Below, piece by piece: positions 35,715-45,347 of a stretch of DNA of 64,000 nucleotides. Source of the stretch: Alloyangia pacifica (GTDB lineage: Bacteria; Pseudomonadota; Alphaproteobacteria; Rhodobacterales; Rhodobacteraceae); contig NZ_FOZW01000014.1 of assembly GCF_900116195.1 (NCBI RefSeq), positions 1-64,000 of the forward strand. Reading direction: 5' to 3'. Position 1 is the first letter of the stretch, and the number at the start of each line of letters is the position of its first letter. Under the pieces are notes generated by a model, which saw only the letters and a program-made list of their open reading frames with translations, was not told the DNA's origin and made no database searches. The position numbers were made by a program, and so were the translations under genes.

Positions 35715-37493
35715 TCAGAGCGGGAAGAACAACGGGATCAGCGCCGAGGCGAGGATGCCCATGGTCAGGTTCAGCGGCACACCGACCTTCAGGAAGTCCG
35801 AGAAGCGGTAGCCGCCGGGACCGTAGACCAGTGTGTTGGTCTGGTAGCCGATCGGCGTGGCGAAGCTGCAGGAGGCCGCCACCATCACCGCCACCACCAG
35901 CGGGCGCGGGTCGATCCCGAGATGATGCGCCAGCCCGATGGCGATCGGAGTGACCACCACGGCAACGGCGTTGTTGCTCACCGCCTCGGTCAGCACCGAG
36001 GTCATCAGGAACACCGCCCAGATCAGCAGCGGCCCCGGCAGCGTCTCGAGCAGCGGCGCCACCGCGCCCACGATCAGCTGCACCGCGCCCGAGCTTTCCA
36101 GTGCCGCGCCGATGGCGAGCATGGCGAAGATCAGCGCCAGCAGCTGGCCCTCGACAAAGGAAAACGCCTCGTCGCTGTCGATGCAGCGGGTGAAGAGCAC
36201 CACCGCCACGGCGATCACCGCCAGCGCGAGGATCGGCGCGACGCCGAGCGCCGCCAGCAACACGATGCCCGCCATGGCGCCGATAGCCACCGGCGCGTGG
36301 CCGCGGCGGAAGGCGCGGGCCGAGGGGCGCGAGACGTCGACCAATTCCATTTCCTCGGCGAGGCGCTTGATGTCCTCGGGCGCGCCTTCGAGAAGCAGCG
36401 TGTCGCCGACGCGGACCACCAGCTCGTCGATCTTGCGGCCGATGTTCTGGTTTCGCCGGTGCACCGCCAGAGGGTAGACCCCGAAGCGTCGGCGCAGGCG
36501 CAGGCCGCCAAGGCTGCGGCCGACCATCTTGCAGCCGGGCGAGATCAGCACCTCGACCGTGGTGGTCTCCTTGGCCGAGACCTGGTCGACGCGCTTGAGG
36601 GACTTGTTGCGCTGCAGCGACAGGAGTTCGGTCATCTGGGTGCGCAGCACGACGCGGTCGCCGACCTCCAGCGTCACCCCCTCGAGGTTGCGACGCAGCG
36701 ACTCGTCGCCGCGCACCACGTCGATCAGTCGCACGCCCTCACGCTTGAAGAGCTGCACGCCGAGCACCTCGCGGCCGACGAGGTCTGAATCGGGCGGCAC
36801 GACCGCCTCGGTGAAGAACTTCATCCGCGAGCGGTCCGACAGCATCCCGGCCATGGAATGACGGTCCGGCAGCAGAAAGCGCCCCACCAGCGTCAGGTAG
36901 AGCATCCCCCAGGCCACGAGGATGATCGCCAGCGGCGTCACCTCGAAGATGCTGAAGGCCTCGAGCCCCTGCGCCCGCGCCACGCCGTCCACCAGCAGGT
37001 TGGTCGAGGTGCCGATCAGCGTGGTGGTGCCGCCGAGGATCGCCGCGTAGCTCAGGGGGATCAGCAGCTTGGAGGGTTGCAGGCCGAGCGATTTCGAGAT
37101 CTGCACGAAGACCGGCAGCATCAGCACCACCACCGGCGTGTTGTTCATGAAGGCCGAGGCGAGGATCACCACCCCCATGATCACCGCCATGGCCTTCTTC
37201 GGGCGTTGCTGAACCTGCGCCTGTGCGTAGGTGGCAAAAGTGTCCAGCGCGCCGGTGCGCACCAGCGCCCCCATCACCACGAACATCGCCGCGATGGTCC
37301 AGGGCGCCGGGTTCGACAGAACCGCCAGCGCGTCCTGGTAGGGCAGCACGCCCATGGCCAGCAGAAAGGCGGTCCCGCCGATCGCCACAACCTCGGTGGG
37401 ATAGGTCTCGCGGATGAAGAGGATGAACATGGCAAGAACCGTGCCGATCGTCATCCATGCCTGCGCCGTCTGGCTCAGATCGAGAAAATTCAT
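35715..37493 (-). CDS. SLC13-type permease with two TrkA-C domains
   Basis: A 592-residue inner-membrane carrier. The N-terminal membrane half spans about residues 1-200 (LASAFMNNTPVVVLMLPV near 110, a Na-dependent anion signature). Two TrkA-C (RCK_C) domains follow (about 215-295 and 300-385), then the second membrane half (about 400-592, with LTEAVSNNAVAVVVTPIAIGLA). This layout fits the sulfate or dicarboxylate permeases of the SLC13/DASS family. The substrate is not certain. It overlaps the EamA gene by four bases, so they are cotranscribed. Confidence 0.9.
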   Translation of the reverse strand: MNFLDLSQTAQAWMTIGTVLAMFILFIRETYPTEVVAIGGTAFLLAMGVLPYQDALAVLSNPAPWTIAAMFVVMGALVRTGALDTFATYAQAQVQQRPKKAMAVIMGVVILASAFMNNTPVVVLMLPVFVQISKSLGLQPSKLLIPLSYAAILGGTTTLIGTSTNLLVDGVARAQGLEAFSIFEVTPLAIILVAWGMLYLTLVGRFLLPDRHSMAGMLSDRSRMKFFTEAVVPPDSDLVGREVLGVQLFKREGVRLIDVVRGDESLRRNLEGVTLEVGDRVVLRTQMTELLSLQRNKSLKRVDQVSAKETTTVEVLISPGCKMVGRSLGGLRLRRRFGVYPLAVHRRNQNIGRKIDELVVRVGDTLLLEGAPEDIKRLAEEMELVDVSRPSARAFRRGHAPVAIGAMAGIVLLAALGVAPILALAVIAVAVVLFTRCIDSDEAFSFVEGQLLALIFAMLAIGAALESSGAVQLIVGAVAPLLETLPGPLLIWAVFLMTSVLTEAVSNNAVAVVVTPIAIGLAHHLGIDPRPLVVAVMVAASCSFATPIGYQTNTLVYGPGGYRFSDFLKVGVPLNLTMGILASALIPLFFPL

Positions 37494-38455
37494 GCTTGCA
37501 AATCGCCTGTCACTGCGAGCCCGACCTTACTTGGTGCGCTCCCATTCTTAGCGCATGTATCGGCGCTTACAAGGAACCCGCGCGGCCGCGGCTGCACCAG
37601 CGCCATGCCTGCCAACATCATGAGCAGCGCCCCCCAGATCGCCCCGGTGTAGCTCTCGCCAAGGAAGAGCATGGCCCAGCAAAGCCCGAAAAGGGTTACC
37701 AGATAGCTGACTTGCACGGCAAAGACCGCTCCCGCCGAGGTCACCACCGCCACGTAGCCCGCATAGGCCAAGGCGTGGATCGCCGCGCTGGCGAGGATGG
37801 CAAGGTCGGGTGCCCCCCAGGGCAGGCTCGGATCGATGAACTGACCGGTGGCAAGCGCCAACGGCAGGGCCACCATTGCCCCCAGCGCCGAGGAGCCAGC
37901 CAGCAGTTTCACCGGATCGAGCCCCCGTGTGCCCCAGCGCCCCACAACATTGCCCTCGAGCGCGTAGAAGGCCGAGGAGATCAGCGCCACCGGGATCCAG
38001 CGCGCCATGCCGGGCTCGGGAAGGCTGGCCTCGGGCAGCACAAGCAGCGCCACCGCGCCGAGCCCCAACAAGAGCCCCGCGAGGCGGCGCCAGGAAAACC
38101 GGTCGTTGCCGAGCGCCAGCGCCAGCGGAAAGGTGAACATCGGCACCGCCGAGAGCAGGATCGAGATCAGCCCCGAGGGCAGGTGCACCGCGGCGGTATA
38201 GGAGGAGATGCCCGGCAGCACGGTCCCGGCCAGGGCCACGAAGAGCAGCAGCGGCAGATCGCCGCGCGAGAACCGCAGGCTCCGTCCGCGCAGCAGCGTC
38301 ACCGCCCCGAGCAGCAGCGCGCCGAGCGCCAGCTGCCAGAACAGGATGCCGACATGGCGGTAGCCCTCGGACACGGCGGTCTTGGCCAGCGGCTGGCCCG
38401 CTCCCCAGAGCGCGCCGACGCCGATCAGCGCGAGAAAGGGCCAGGCCCGGCGCAT
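37490..38455 (-). CDS. EamA-family (DMT) transporter
   Basis: A 321-residue protein with about ten hydrophobic helices in two repeated halves (GVGALWGAGQPLAK near residue 11 and LISSAFYALEGNVVGR near 158). EamA proteins export or import small metabolites by exchange; the substrate is unknown. The C-terminus is soluble. The start overlaps the YmdB stop by one base (ATGA), and its stop overlaps the SLC13 start by four bases, giving a tight three-gene unit. Confidence 0.9.
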   Translation of the reverse strand: MRRAWPFLALIGVGALWGAGQPLAKTAVSEGYRHVGILFWQLALGALLLGAVTLLRGRSLRFSRGDLPLLLFVALAGTVLPGISSYTAAVHLPSGLISILLSAVPMFTFPLALALGNDRFSWRRLAGLLLGLGAVALLVLPEASLPEPGMARWIPVALISSAFYALEGNVVGRWGTRGLDPVKLLAGSSALGAMVALPLALATGQFIDPSLPWGAPDLAILASAAIHALAYAGYVAVVTSAGAVFAVQVSYLVTLFGLCWAMLFLGESYTGAIWGALLMMLAGMALVQPRPRGFLVSADTCAKNGSAPSKVGLAVTGDLQA

Positions 38456-39267
38456 CAGGGGCCGGCCTGCTCCAGCCGCCCGCCCTGGCGCACCATGCGC
38501 ACCGAGGTCGCCTTGCCGGTGCGGTCATCGGTCTCGACCAGCACGCCCGAGAGCGTCGCCTCGCCGAGGGCCGGCTGGAAGCGGGTCTTGCCCATGCCGG
38601 TGACAAAGCGGCGCATCGGCTCGGCCTTGTCCATGCCGATCACCGAGTTGTAGTCGCCGCACATGCCGGCGTCGGTCAGGTAGCCGGTGCCGCCCGGCAG
38701 GATCTGCGCGTCGCCGGTGGGTACATGGGTGTGGGTGCCGACGACGAGGCTGGCGCGCCCGTCGCAGAAATGCCCCATGCCCATCTTCTCCGAGGTCGCC
38801 TCGCAATGCACGTCAACGAGGATCATCTGCGCCTGACCGCCCAGCGGATGGCGCCGCAGCACCTCGTCCACTGCCGAGAAGGGATCGGCGAAGGCGCGTT
38901 TCATGAAGACCTGCCCGAGCACCTGCAGCACCAGCACCTTGCGCCCGCGGCGGTCGGTATAGAGCGCGGCGCCCCTGCCCGGCGCCTGCTTGGCGAAGTT
39001 CAGCGGGCGGATGATGCGCGGCTCGCTCTCGATGTAGGTGAGCATCTCCTTCTGGTCGAAGGCATGGTCGCCCAGCGTCACCACGTCGGCGCCGGCCTCG
39101 AGAATCAGCTTGGCATGGGCACCGGTGAGCCCAGTGCCGCTCGAGGCGTTCTCGCCGTTGACCACGACGAAATCGAGTTTCCAGTCTTCGCGCAGGCGGG
39201 GCAGCGTCTCGGCGATGGCGGCGCGTCCGGCGCGGCCCATCACGTCCCCAAGAAAGAGTGTTCTCAT
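38455..39267 (-). CDS. YmdB-family metallophosphoesterase
   Basis: A 270-residue enzyme of the TIGR00282 family. It has RTLFLGDVMGRAGR at the N-terminus (Asp), VVNGENASSGTGL near residue 35 and TLGDHAFDQKE near 66. DVHCEATSEKMGMGHFCDGR and VGTHTHVPTGD near 175 complete the two-metal site. Bacillus YmdB is a phosphodiesterase for 2',3'-cyclic nucleotides with effects on biofilm choice. The first gene of the YmdB-EamA-SLC13 unit. Confidence 0.93.
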   Translation of the reverse strand: MRTLFLGDVMGRAGRAAIAETLPRLREDWKLDFVVVNGENASSGTGLTGAHAKLILEAGADVVTLGDHAFDQKEMLTYIESEPRIIRPLNFAKQAPGRGAALYTDRRGRKVLVLQVLGQVFMKRAFADPFSAVDEVLRRHPLGGQAQMILVDVHCEATSEKMGMGHFCDGRASLVVGTHTHVPTGDAQILPGGTGYLTDAGMCGDYNSVIGMDKAEPMRRFVTGMGKTRFQPALGEATLSGVLVETDDRTGKATSVRMVRQGGRLEQAGP

Positions 39268-39339
39268 ACGGGCATGGGTACGCGGGGCGGGCGGGAAAGC
39301 AAAGCCCCTTTTGATCTTGGTGCCCTACCCCCACTGAGT

Positions 39340-39392
39340 CCGCGTGGCGCGCCGGGACCGCCTCCGGCGGGCGTATTTGGAAAGAGAAGAAG
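39340..39392 (+). repeat. Dispersed intergenic repeat
   Basis: GC-rich hairpin sequence (39340-39370: CGCGTGGCGCG, CGCCTCCGGCGG) followed by the tail GCGTATTTGGAAAGAGAAGA at 39371-39390 and AG. The tail is identical to those at 15565 and 61830. It lies between the YmdB-family gene and the FG-GAP-like gene. Confidence 0.65.
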
Positions 39393-39425
39393 GGGCGGGC
39401 TGACTTTATTGCGGACACCGCTGCG

Positions 39426-40155
39426 CTAGCGGCAGCGCAACGCCGCCTCGGAGCGGGAACGAGACCAGCGGCCGAGGTCCCTCAGAACGAGGGTCGCGCC
39501 GCTCAACCGTGCCGAGACCAGCCGCGAGAAGGACCCGTCGGCCAGCACTATTTCGGGACCATCGCCGCAGTCGCGCAGGCCGCCCGCGATGAAGTCCCAG
39601 CCGATGCGGTGGTTGGTCAGACCGGGCTGCGCGGCGACCTCGCGCAGATGCGGATCGCCGGGATGATAGCGCACCACGCGCAGGGTCTTTGCAAGGTGGG
39701 GACGATCGACATAGGCCAGTTCCAGCGCGCCGTCGCCGTCGAGGTCCGCACCGCCCAGCGGCGCGAGCCAGCGGTGCGGCTGGCCAATGAAGTCGGTCGC
39801 CGCCAGCAGTCCCGCGCGGGAATAGAGCGCCAGCCGGGCGCCCTTCGCCAGATCGCTCTCGACCACCAGCGCCGCCCAGCCGCCCTCGGGCAGCGGCAGG
39901 ACGCGCGGGGCGATGTCCTCGAAGACGCGGGTCTTGGGCAGGCGCAGCAGCACCGGGCCACCGGGTCCGTCCAAGCGCAACGCCCCCCATTCCACCGCAT
40001 CGCCGAGCACGCCGTGATCGTAGCGCGTGGTGGGCTCGGCGTAGCGCGCATCCGGGGGCTGCTCGGCGCGCGCCGCGCCGAGAAAAAAGCTCAGTGCCAG
40101 CGCGAGTGCCAGTCCGACGGTGAGCGCCGCGCCGCCCGCGCGGACAGATCCGCAT
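39426..40155 (-). CDS. Exported VCBS/FG-GAP-like protein, start frame disturbed
   Basis: The mature part of about 230 residues begins after a signal-like stretch (GLALALALSFFLGAARA). It has AEPTTRYDHGVLGDAVEWGALRL near the start and GADLDGDGALELAYVDRP near the middle, the Asp-rich FG-GAP/VCBS calcium-type motif. No ATG, GTG or TTG lies in frame between the ferredoxin stop and the signal sequence. The ATG at 40155 (MRICPRGRRG) is in another frame and would join if one base were inserted or lost in the GC run near 40120-40140. Role unknown. Confidence 0.6.
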
Positions 40156-40204
40156 CGCGCCCGGTCAGCGCGGGCAGACCCGCGCGGGGATCCGGCCGCT
40201 CGGC

Positions 40205-40549
<345 letters not shown>

Positions 40550-40723
40550 TCAGGGCGCGTTGTAGCCTTCGTCATGGGGGCGGGTCCAGAGGTCAGCGGC
40601 GCGGTTTCCGTGCAGGGAGGCGTGGGATCCCTGTCGCGCGGGCAAAGCGCTCCGCGCGAGCCGCTTCCACGGCAGCCCGGCGCTTGCTAGGGTCCGCCGC
40701 AAAAGACGTCACGAGGCCGAGCC

Positions 40724-41248
40724 ATGCCCCCTTTCCTGCCCCGCGCCTGCCTGCCCGCCCTGCTGGTGCTGCTTGCCGCCTGCGCCGCACCGCAGCTGCC
40801 CGAGGACGAGGCACCGCTTCCGACCGAGACGGCGGCGGACGGCAGTTGCTGGGCGCGCGAACACGTGCCGGCGATCTACGAGCAGGTTTCGGGCGAAGTG
40901 CTGGTGGTGCAAGCCGAGATCGCAGAGGACGGCACGGTGCTGCGCGCGCCGATCTACCGCCGCACCAAGGTCCCCAAGCTGGTGCGCCCGCGCGGGGAGA
41001 TGCGGTTCGAGGCCCCCTGCTCGGCGCAGATGACGCCGGAGTTCATCGCATCGGTGCAGCGCGCGCTCGCGGCGCGCGGGGAGTTTTCCGGCACGGTGAC
41101 AGGCGAAATGGACGGCGCAACCCGGGCGGCGGTGCGCCGCTACCAGGCGGCGCGCGGCCTCGACAGCGCGCAGCTGTCGCTGGAGACCGCCCGCGCGCTC
41201 GGCCTCGTGGCCGTGGACCTTTCCGAGATCACGGATTCGCCCGCCTGA
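40724..41248 (+). CDS. Lipoprotein with peptidoglycan-binding domain
   Basis: A 174-residue protein. Residues 1-20 form a lipoprotein signal with the lipobox LLAAC near residue 20. The C-terminal part (about 100-165) is a peptidoglycan_binding_1 domain (EFIASVQRALAARGEFSGTVTGEMDGATRAAVRRYQAARGLD). The middle carries two cysteines (SCWAREHVP and FEAPCSAQ). It is exported and likely outer-membrane anchored, touching the cell wall. No enzymatic domain is visible. Confidence 0.87.
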   Translation: MPPFLPRACLPALLVLLAACAAPQLPEDEAPLPTETAADGSCWAREHVPAIYEQVSGEVLVVQAEIAEDGTVLRAPIYRRTKVPKLVRPRGEMRFEAPCSAQMTPEFIASVQRALAARGEFSGTVTGEMDGATRAAVRRYQAARGLDSAQLSLETARALGLVAVDLSEITDSPA

Positions 41249-41522
41249 AGAGCACCGGCAGACAGCGCTTCGAGGACATGTCGCCGCCGCCGGCCTCTTG
41301 GTTCCGGACTTGCCCCTGACAAAAGTCTAAAATTTAATCACTTTTGCCGTGATCGCCGAGTGCATTCCGGAACGGAAAGGGAACGTGTAGGCGGAAATCC
41401 GCCGGTTCCAAAGCGGTCACGTTTTCTTCGATTTGTTACAAGCGTCGTGTTTACCATTCTGCCGACGAGGCCGCCGCGGGAACAGCGGCGCCGAGCAGAA
41501 AAACAAGACGCCGAGGGACACA

Positions 41523-42077
41523 ATGCGCGTGGAAAACGCCACCTTGAAGTCGCGGGCCATGCCGGTCGCCTGCGCACTCCTGCTGATGATCACCGCCGCC
41601 TGCTCCAGCACGCCCGAGATCCAGCGCCTGTCGGACATCGAGCTGAGCCCGGACCGCCAGGAGCTTGCCCTGCGCGAGGCGCAGAAACTGCAGTCCGAGG
41701 GACAGCGAGTCTGGTGCGTGCCCTACGCGCGCAACCTCAGCGGCATCAATATCCGCGGCAATGCCGAGACCTGGTGGGGCCAGGCCAAGAACCTCTACCA
41801 GCGCGGCAAGCAGCCGGCGATCGGTGCGGTCATGGCGTTCAGCAAGACCTCGCGCCTGCCGATGGGCCATGTCGCCGTCGTATCCGAGGTGGTCTCGCCG
41901 CGCGAGGTTATGGTCGATCACGCCAATTGGCACCGCAACGAGGTGTCGCTGAAGATGGCCGTGGTCGATGTCTCGCCGCGCAACGACTGGTCCGAGGTCC
42001 GGCTCGAGAGCAACCCCGGCGCGCTTGGCAGCATTTACCCGGTGACTGGCTTCATCTACCCCAAAAGCCTGAACTGA
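41523..42077 (+). CDS. CHAP-domain lipoprotein
   Basis: A 184-residue exported protein. The signal with a lipobox (LLLMITAACSS) ends near residue 28. A CHAP (NlpC/P60-like amidase) core follows: QRVWCVPYARNLSGI near 63, which holds the catalytic Cys, WWGQAKNLYQRGKQP, and MGHVAVVSEV near 116, which holds the His. It would cleave peptide bonds in peptidoglycan. The ATG at 41523 has GAGGG upstream; ATG 41559 is an alternative. Confidence 0.88.
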   Translation: MRVENATLKSRAMPVACALLLMITAACSSTPEIQRLSDIELSPDRQELALREAQKLQSEGQRVWCVPYARNLSGINIRGNAETWWGQAKNLYQRGKQPAIGAVMAFSKTSRLPMGHVAVVSEVVSPREVMVDHANWHRNEVSLKMAVVDVSPRNDWSEVRLESNPGALGSIYPVTGFIYPKSLN

Positions 42078-42105
42078 GGCTTTTTCGGAATCTTCCGAAA
42101 TGACG

Positions 42106-42140
42106 AACGGCGCGGCCCATGGGACCGCGCCGCGTTGTTT
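42106..42140 (+). terminator. Terminator after the CHAP gene
   Basis: AACGGCGCGGCCC (about 42106-42118) pairs with GGGACCGCGCCGCGTT (42121-42136), with a two-base bulge, followed by GTTTT. Confidence 0.65.
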
Positions 42141-42182
42141 TCAGGGCGGGACCCTGCCCCGCACGGGGCAAGGCCGCATATG

Positions 42183-43022
42183 TCAGTCGTCAGCCACGCA
42201 GAGCTGCTTCTGAGTCCCAAGCCCCTCGATGCCCAGTTCCACCGTGTCACCCGCCTTGAGATAGCGCGGCGGCTTGAAGCCGAGGCCGACGCCCGGAGGC
42301 GTGCCGGTCGAGATGATATCACCCGGCTCCAGGGTGAAGAACTGCGACAGATAGGAGACGAGGAAGGGCACGCGGTAGACCATGGTGGCGGTTGAGCCGT
42401 CCTGCACGCGCTCGCCGTTCACCTCGAGCCACATGCCGAGGTTGTCGAAGTCGCCCACCTCATCCGGGGTCACCAGCCAGGGTCCGGTCGGACCGAAGTT
42501 GTCCGAGGATTTGCCCTTCACCCACTGGCCGGCGCGCTCGGCCTGGAATTCGCGCTCCGAGACGTCGTTGATCAGGCAGAAGCCCGCGACGTGATCCATC
42601 GCGTCCTCTTCCTTGACGTATTTCGCGGTCTTGCCGATGACAAAGCCAAGCTCGACCTCCCAGTCGGTCTTGACCGAATTGCGCGGGATGATGATCGGAT
42701 CGTTCGGGCCGCAGATCGCCGAGGTGAACTTGGCAAAGATCACCGGCTCGGGCGGCACATCCATGCCGCTCTCGGCGGCGTGGTCGGCGTAGTTCAGGCC
42801 GATGCAGATGAACTTGCGGGTGCCGCCGACGCAGGCACCGAAGCGCGGCTCACCCTCGACCAGCGGCAGCGAGGCCGGGTCGATCGACTTCAGCTTGTCG
42901 AGGTCGGTCAGCACATCGCCCGCGATGTCCGAGACATGGCCCGAGAGGTCGCGCAGCTTGCCATCGGCATCGATCAGGCCGGGTTTCTCGGCGCCGCGTG
43001 CGCCGTAACGTGCGAGTTTCAT
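42183..43022 (-). CDS. Fumarylacetoacetate hydrolase-family enzyme
   Basis: A 279-residue enzyme. The metal site is in FICIGLNYADHAAESGMDVPPEP near residue 70 and DWEVELGFVIGKTAKYV near 123. FLVSYLSQFFTLEPGDIISTGTPPGVG near 225 is the FAH C-terminal signature. In the L-fucose pathway of other bacteria, 2,4-diketo-3-deoxy-L-fuconate hydrolase belongs to this group, splitting it to pyruvate and lactate. It is last of the five-gene operon, 20 bases after the SDR. Confidence 0.88.
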   Translation of the reverse strand: MKLARYGARGAEKPGLIDADGKLRDLSGHVSDIAGDVLTDLDKLKSIDPASLPLVEGEPRFGACVGGTRKFICIGLNYADHAAESGMDVPPEPVIFAKFTSAICGPNDPIIIPRNSVKTDWEVELGFVIGKTAKYVKEEDAMDHVAGFCLINDVSEREFQAERAGQWVKGKSSDNFGPTGPWLVTPDEVGDFDNLGMWLEVNGERVQDGSTATMVYRVPFLVSYLSQFFTLEPGDIISTGTPPGVGLGFKPPRYLKAGDTVELGIEGLGTQKQLCVADD

Positions 43023-43042
43023 GGGGAAATCCTTTTGAATTC

Positions 43043-43789
43043 TTAGGTGGTCCAGCCGCCGTCGATGACGTGGGCCTGACCGGTGGTGAAACCGGATTCG
43101 TCGGAAGCGAGATAGGCGACCAGCGCGGCGACCTCGGCAGGGTCACCCACGCGGCCCATCGGCTGACGCCCGATGAAGGCCTTGAGCGCGCCCTCGTAAT
43201 CGCCGGTGTCGCGCAGGCGCTGGTGCAGCGAGGGGCTGTCGACCGTGCCCGGGCAGATCGCGTTGCAGCGGATGCCCCGGGTCACGTAGTCGGCGGCGAC
43301 GCCCTTGGTCAGTCCGACAACCGCGGCCTTGGAGGCCGAGTAGACCAGCCGGTTGACCGGGCCGGTGATCGGCCCCGCGACCGAGGACATGTTGATGATC
43401 GAGCCACCGCCGTTGTCGAGCATCCCCGGCAGGAAGGCGCGGATCATACGGAACTGCGCCTTGGCGTTGAGATCGAAGGCAAAATCCCACTCGTCCTCGG
43501 TCGCATCCATAAGCGTGCCGGCGTGAACGATGCCCGCGCAATTGAACAGCACATTGACCGGACCAACCTCTTCGGCAAAAGCCGAAATAGCATCTCCGTC
43601 CAGCACATTGAGCTTTCTGGCCGTGATGCCCTCGATCTTGCCAAGCTCTTCTAGCGCGGCGTCGTTGATGTCGGTGGCGATCACCTCGGCCCCCTCGGCG
43701 GCGAAACGCTCCGCCGTGGCGCGACCGATTCCCTGACCGGCGGCGGTGATCACCGCCTTCTTGCCGGCAAGTCTTTGTTGAAGGTTCAT
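43043..43789 (-). CDS. SDR dehydrogenase, likely 2-keto-3-deoxy-L-fuconate type
   Basis: A 248-residue short-chain dehydrogenase. The cofactor loop TAAGQGIGRA is near residue 14, then DINDAALEEL, NCAGIVHAGT and SSVAG. The YSASK catalytic Tyr-Lys pair is near 152. It closely matches enzymes that oxidise 2-keto-3-deoxy-L-fuconate with NAD. GAGGAGGAAGA precedes the ATG at 43789. Between UxaA and FAH genes, its step follows the dehydratase and precedes the hydrolase. Confidence 0.87.
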   Translation of the reverse strand: MNLQQRLAGKKAVITAAGQGIGRATAERFAAEGAEVIATDINDAALEELGKIEGITARKLNVLDGDAISAFAEEVGPVNVLFNCAGIVHAGTLMDATEDEWDFAFDLNAKAQFRMIRAFLPGMLDNGGGSIINMSSVAGPITGPVNRLVYSASKAAVVGLTKGVAADYVTRGIRCNAICPGTVDSPSLHQRLRDTGDYEGALKAFIGRQPMGRVGDPAEVAALVAYLASDESGFTTGQAHVIDGGWTT

Positions 43790-43812
43790 TCTTCCTCCTC
43801 GTTCATCCTGCA

Positions 43813-45003
43813 TCATGCGGCCGGCAGACAGGCCGGGCCAATCGGCTCGAAGCTCTTGTAGGTCAAGATGAATTCCCTGTGCCCCAGAGCCTCGGACTTC
43901 GTCTGTGCGCCTGCCGCCACCGCGACCACCAGATCCCTGATCTCGCGGCCAACCTCCTCGATGCTGCGCTTCCCTTCTATGACGTCCCCGGCGTTCACGT
44001 CCATGTCCTCGGAGAGGTTTCTGTAAGTCTGCGGGTTCGCGCAGATCTTGATGACCGGAGAAATGGCGGAGCCGACCACCGAGCCGCGTCCGGTGACAAA
44101 GAGCGACAGATGCGCGCCACTGGCGATCATCTCGACGATTTCGGCATTGTCCGAAATGTTGGGGAAGCCGAAGCGCACATCGCCGTCGGGCACCACGTCC
44201 ATCAGGTAGAGCCCGCCGCGCGGCGGCACGTCGCCGGGCTTGATCAGCCCTGAGATCGGGCTGTCGCCGGATTTGACGTAAGCACCGAGGCTCTTCTCCT
44301 CGATGGTCGAGAGCCCGCCCGCCGCGTTGCCCGCGGCGAAGCTGCCGTAGCCCAGCGTGGCGTAATAGCGCTCGGCCTTCTGCACGCTCTCGCGCAGGGC
44401 CCGGCCAAGCTCGGGGGTCACCGCGCGCTCGGCCATGATCTCCTCGCAGCCGATGAGTTCTCCGGTCTCCTCGAAGATGCAGGCCGCCCCCTCTCCCACC
44501 AGCAGGTCGAAGGCCTTGCCCGCCGCCGGATTGCCGGAGATGCCCGACGTGCCGTCGGAGCCGCCACAGACCGTGCCGATCACCAGCTCGTCGACGCCCA
44601 TCGGCACGCGCGGCACCTCGGCCACCTGCGCCAGCGCGTCGCGCACCCAGTCGCGGCCCATCTGCACGGTCGAGGCGGTGCCCCCGGCCTTCTGGATCAC
44701 CAGCGTCTTCACCGGCCGGCCCGAGGCCGAGACGGCCTCGGAGGCACGCACCTTGTCGAAGCTCTCGCAGCCGAGGCTGACGAAGAGCACCGCGCCGACA
44801 TTGGGATGGGTGCAGAGCCGGTCCATCATCCGCGCGGCATACTCATTGGGGTAGCAGCCCGGAAAGCCGATCAGTTGCACGTCTTCTTCGGGGAAACCCG
44901 AAACGATCTTCGAGGCAACGAAATGCGCGCATTCCACCAGGTAGGCGACCACCACCGTATTGCGGATACCCTTGCGCCCGTCCTGCCGCAGCCAGCCCTT
45001 CAT
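43813..45003 (-). CDS. UxaA-family dehydratase, large part
   Basis: A 396-residue protein matching the C-terminal part of altronate/galactarate dehydratases. It starts MKGWLRQDGRKGIRNTVVVAYLVECA. It has FPGCYPNEYAARMMDRLCTHPNVGAV, GTVCGGSDGTSGISGNPA near residue 150 and FVTGRGSVVGSAISPVIKICANPQTY near 300. The N-terminal SAF domain is encoded separately by the next gene upstream, overlapping by four bases. It dehydrates a sugar acid to a 2-keto-3-deoxy acid. Substrate L-fuconate is an inference from neighbours. Confidence 0.87.
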   Translation of the reverse strand: MKGWLRQDGRKGIRNTVVVAYLVECAHFVASKIVSGFPEEDVQLIGFPGCYPNEYAARMMDRLCTHPNVGAVLFVSLGCESFDKVRASEAVSASGRPVKTLVIQKAGGTASTVQMGRDWVRDALAQVAEVPRVPMGVDELVIGTVCGGSDGTSGISGNPAAGKAFDLLVGEGAACIFEETGELIGCEEIMAERAVTPELGRALRESVQKAERYYATLGYGSFAAGNAAGGLSTIEEKSLGAYVKSGDSPISGLIKPGDVPPRGGLYLMDVVPDGDVRFGFPNISDNAEIVEMIASGAHLSLFVTGRGSVVGSAISPVIKICANPQTYRNLSEDMDVNAGDVIEGKRSIEEVGREIRDLVVAVAAGAQTKSEALGHREFILTYKSFEPIGPACLPAA

Positions 45004-45347
45004 TGCGCCACCGCCGCCGAAACCCCGTCGGCATCCTGCAACATGTGGGTTGGTGTGTAGGCGGAGCGGATGTTGTGCACGTGCACATGCGCGCCCGCAG
45101 GGATGCCCTCGGTCGCGATGCCGATAGGCATTCCGTATTTCAGGATTCTCTCGCCCTCGGCGATGTCGTGACGGGCAATCTTGTGGGCCAGCGGGATCGC
45201 GCGGGCCAGCGCCACCGGCCCGTGCTCGAGAGGCACCTCGGTGCCTTCGGCAGCACTTTCGCGAGCGACCAGCACGTTGTCCGCGGCGCTGAGCAGAAGG
45301 AAGGGACCGATCATGGTGCTGCCGGGCTTCTGTGCAGGGTCAGTCAT
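45000..45347 (-). CDS. UxaA-family dehydratase, small (SAF domain) part
   Basis: A 115-residue protein, the SAF-type beta-clip domain of altronate-type dehydratases. It has FLLLSAADNVLVARE, LAHKIARHDIAEGERILKYGMPIGIATEGIPAGAHVHVHNI near residues 50-92. In many bacteria this domain is fused to the large part; here the two form adjacent overlapping genes. It probably binds metal or closes the active site. The start overlaps the mutarotase stop by eight bases. Confidence 0.88.
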   Translation of the reverse strand: MTDPAQKPGSTMIGPFLLLSAADNVLVARESAAEGTEVPLEHGPVALARAIPLAHKIARHDIAEGERILKYGMPIGIATEGIPAGAHVHVHNIRSAYTPTHMLQDADGVSAAVAQ

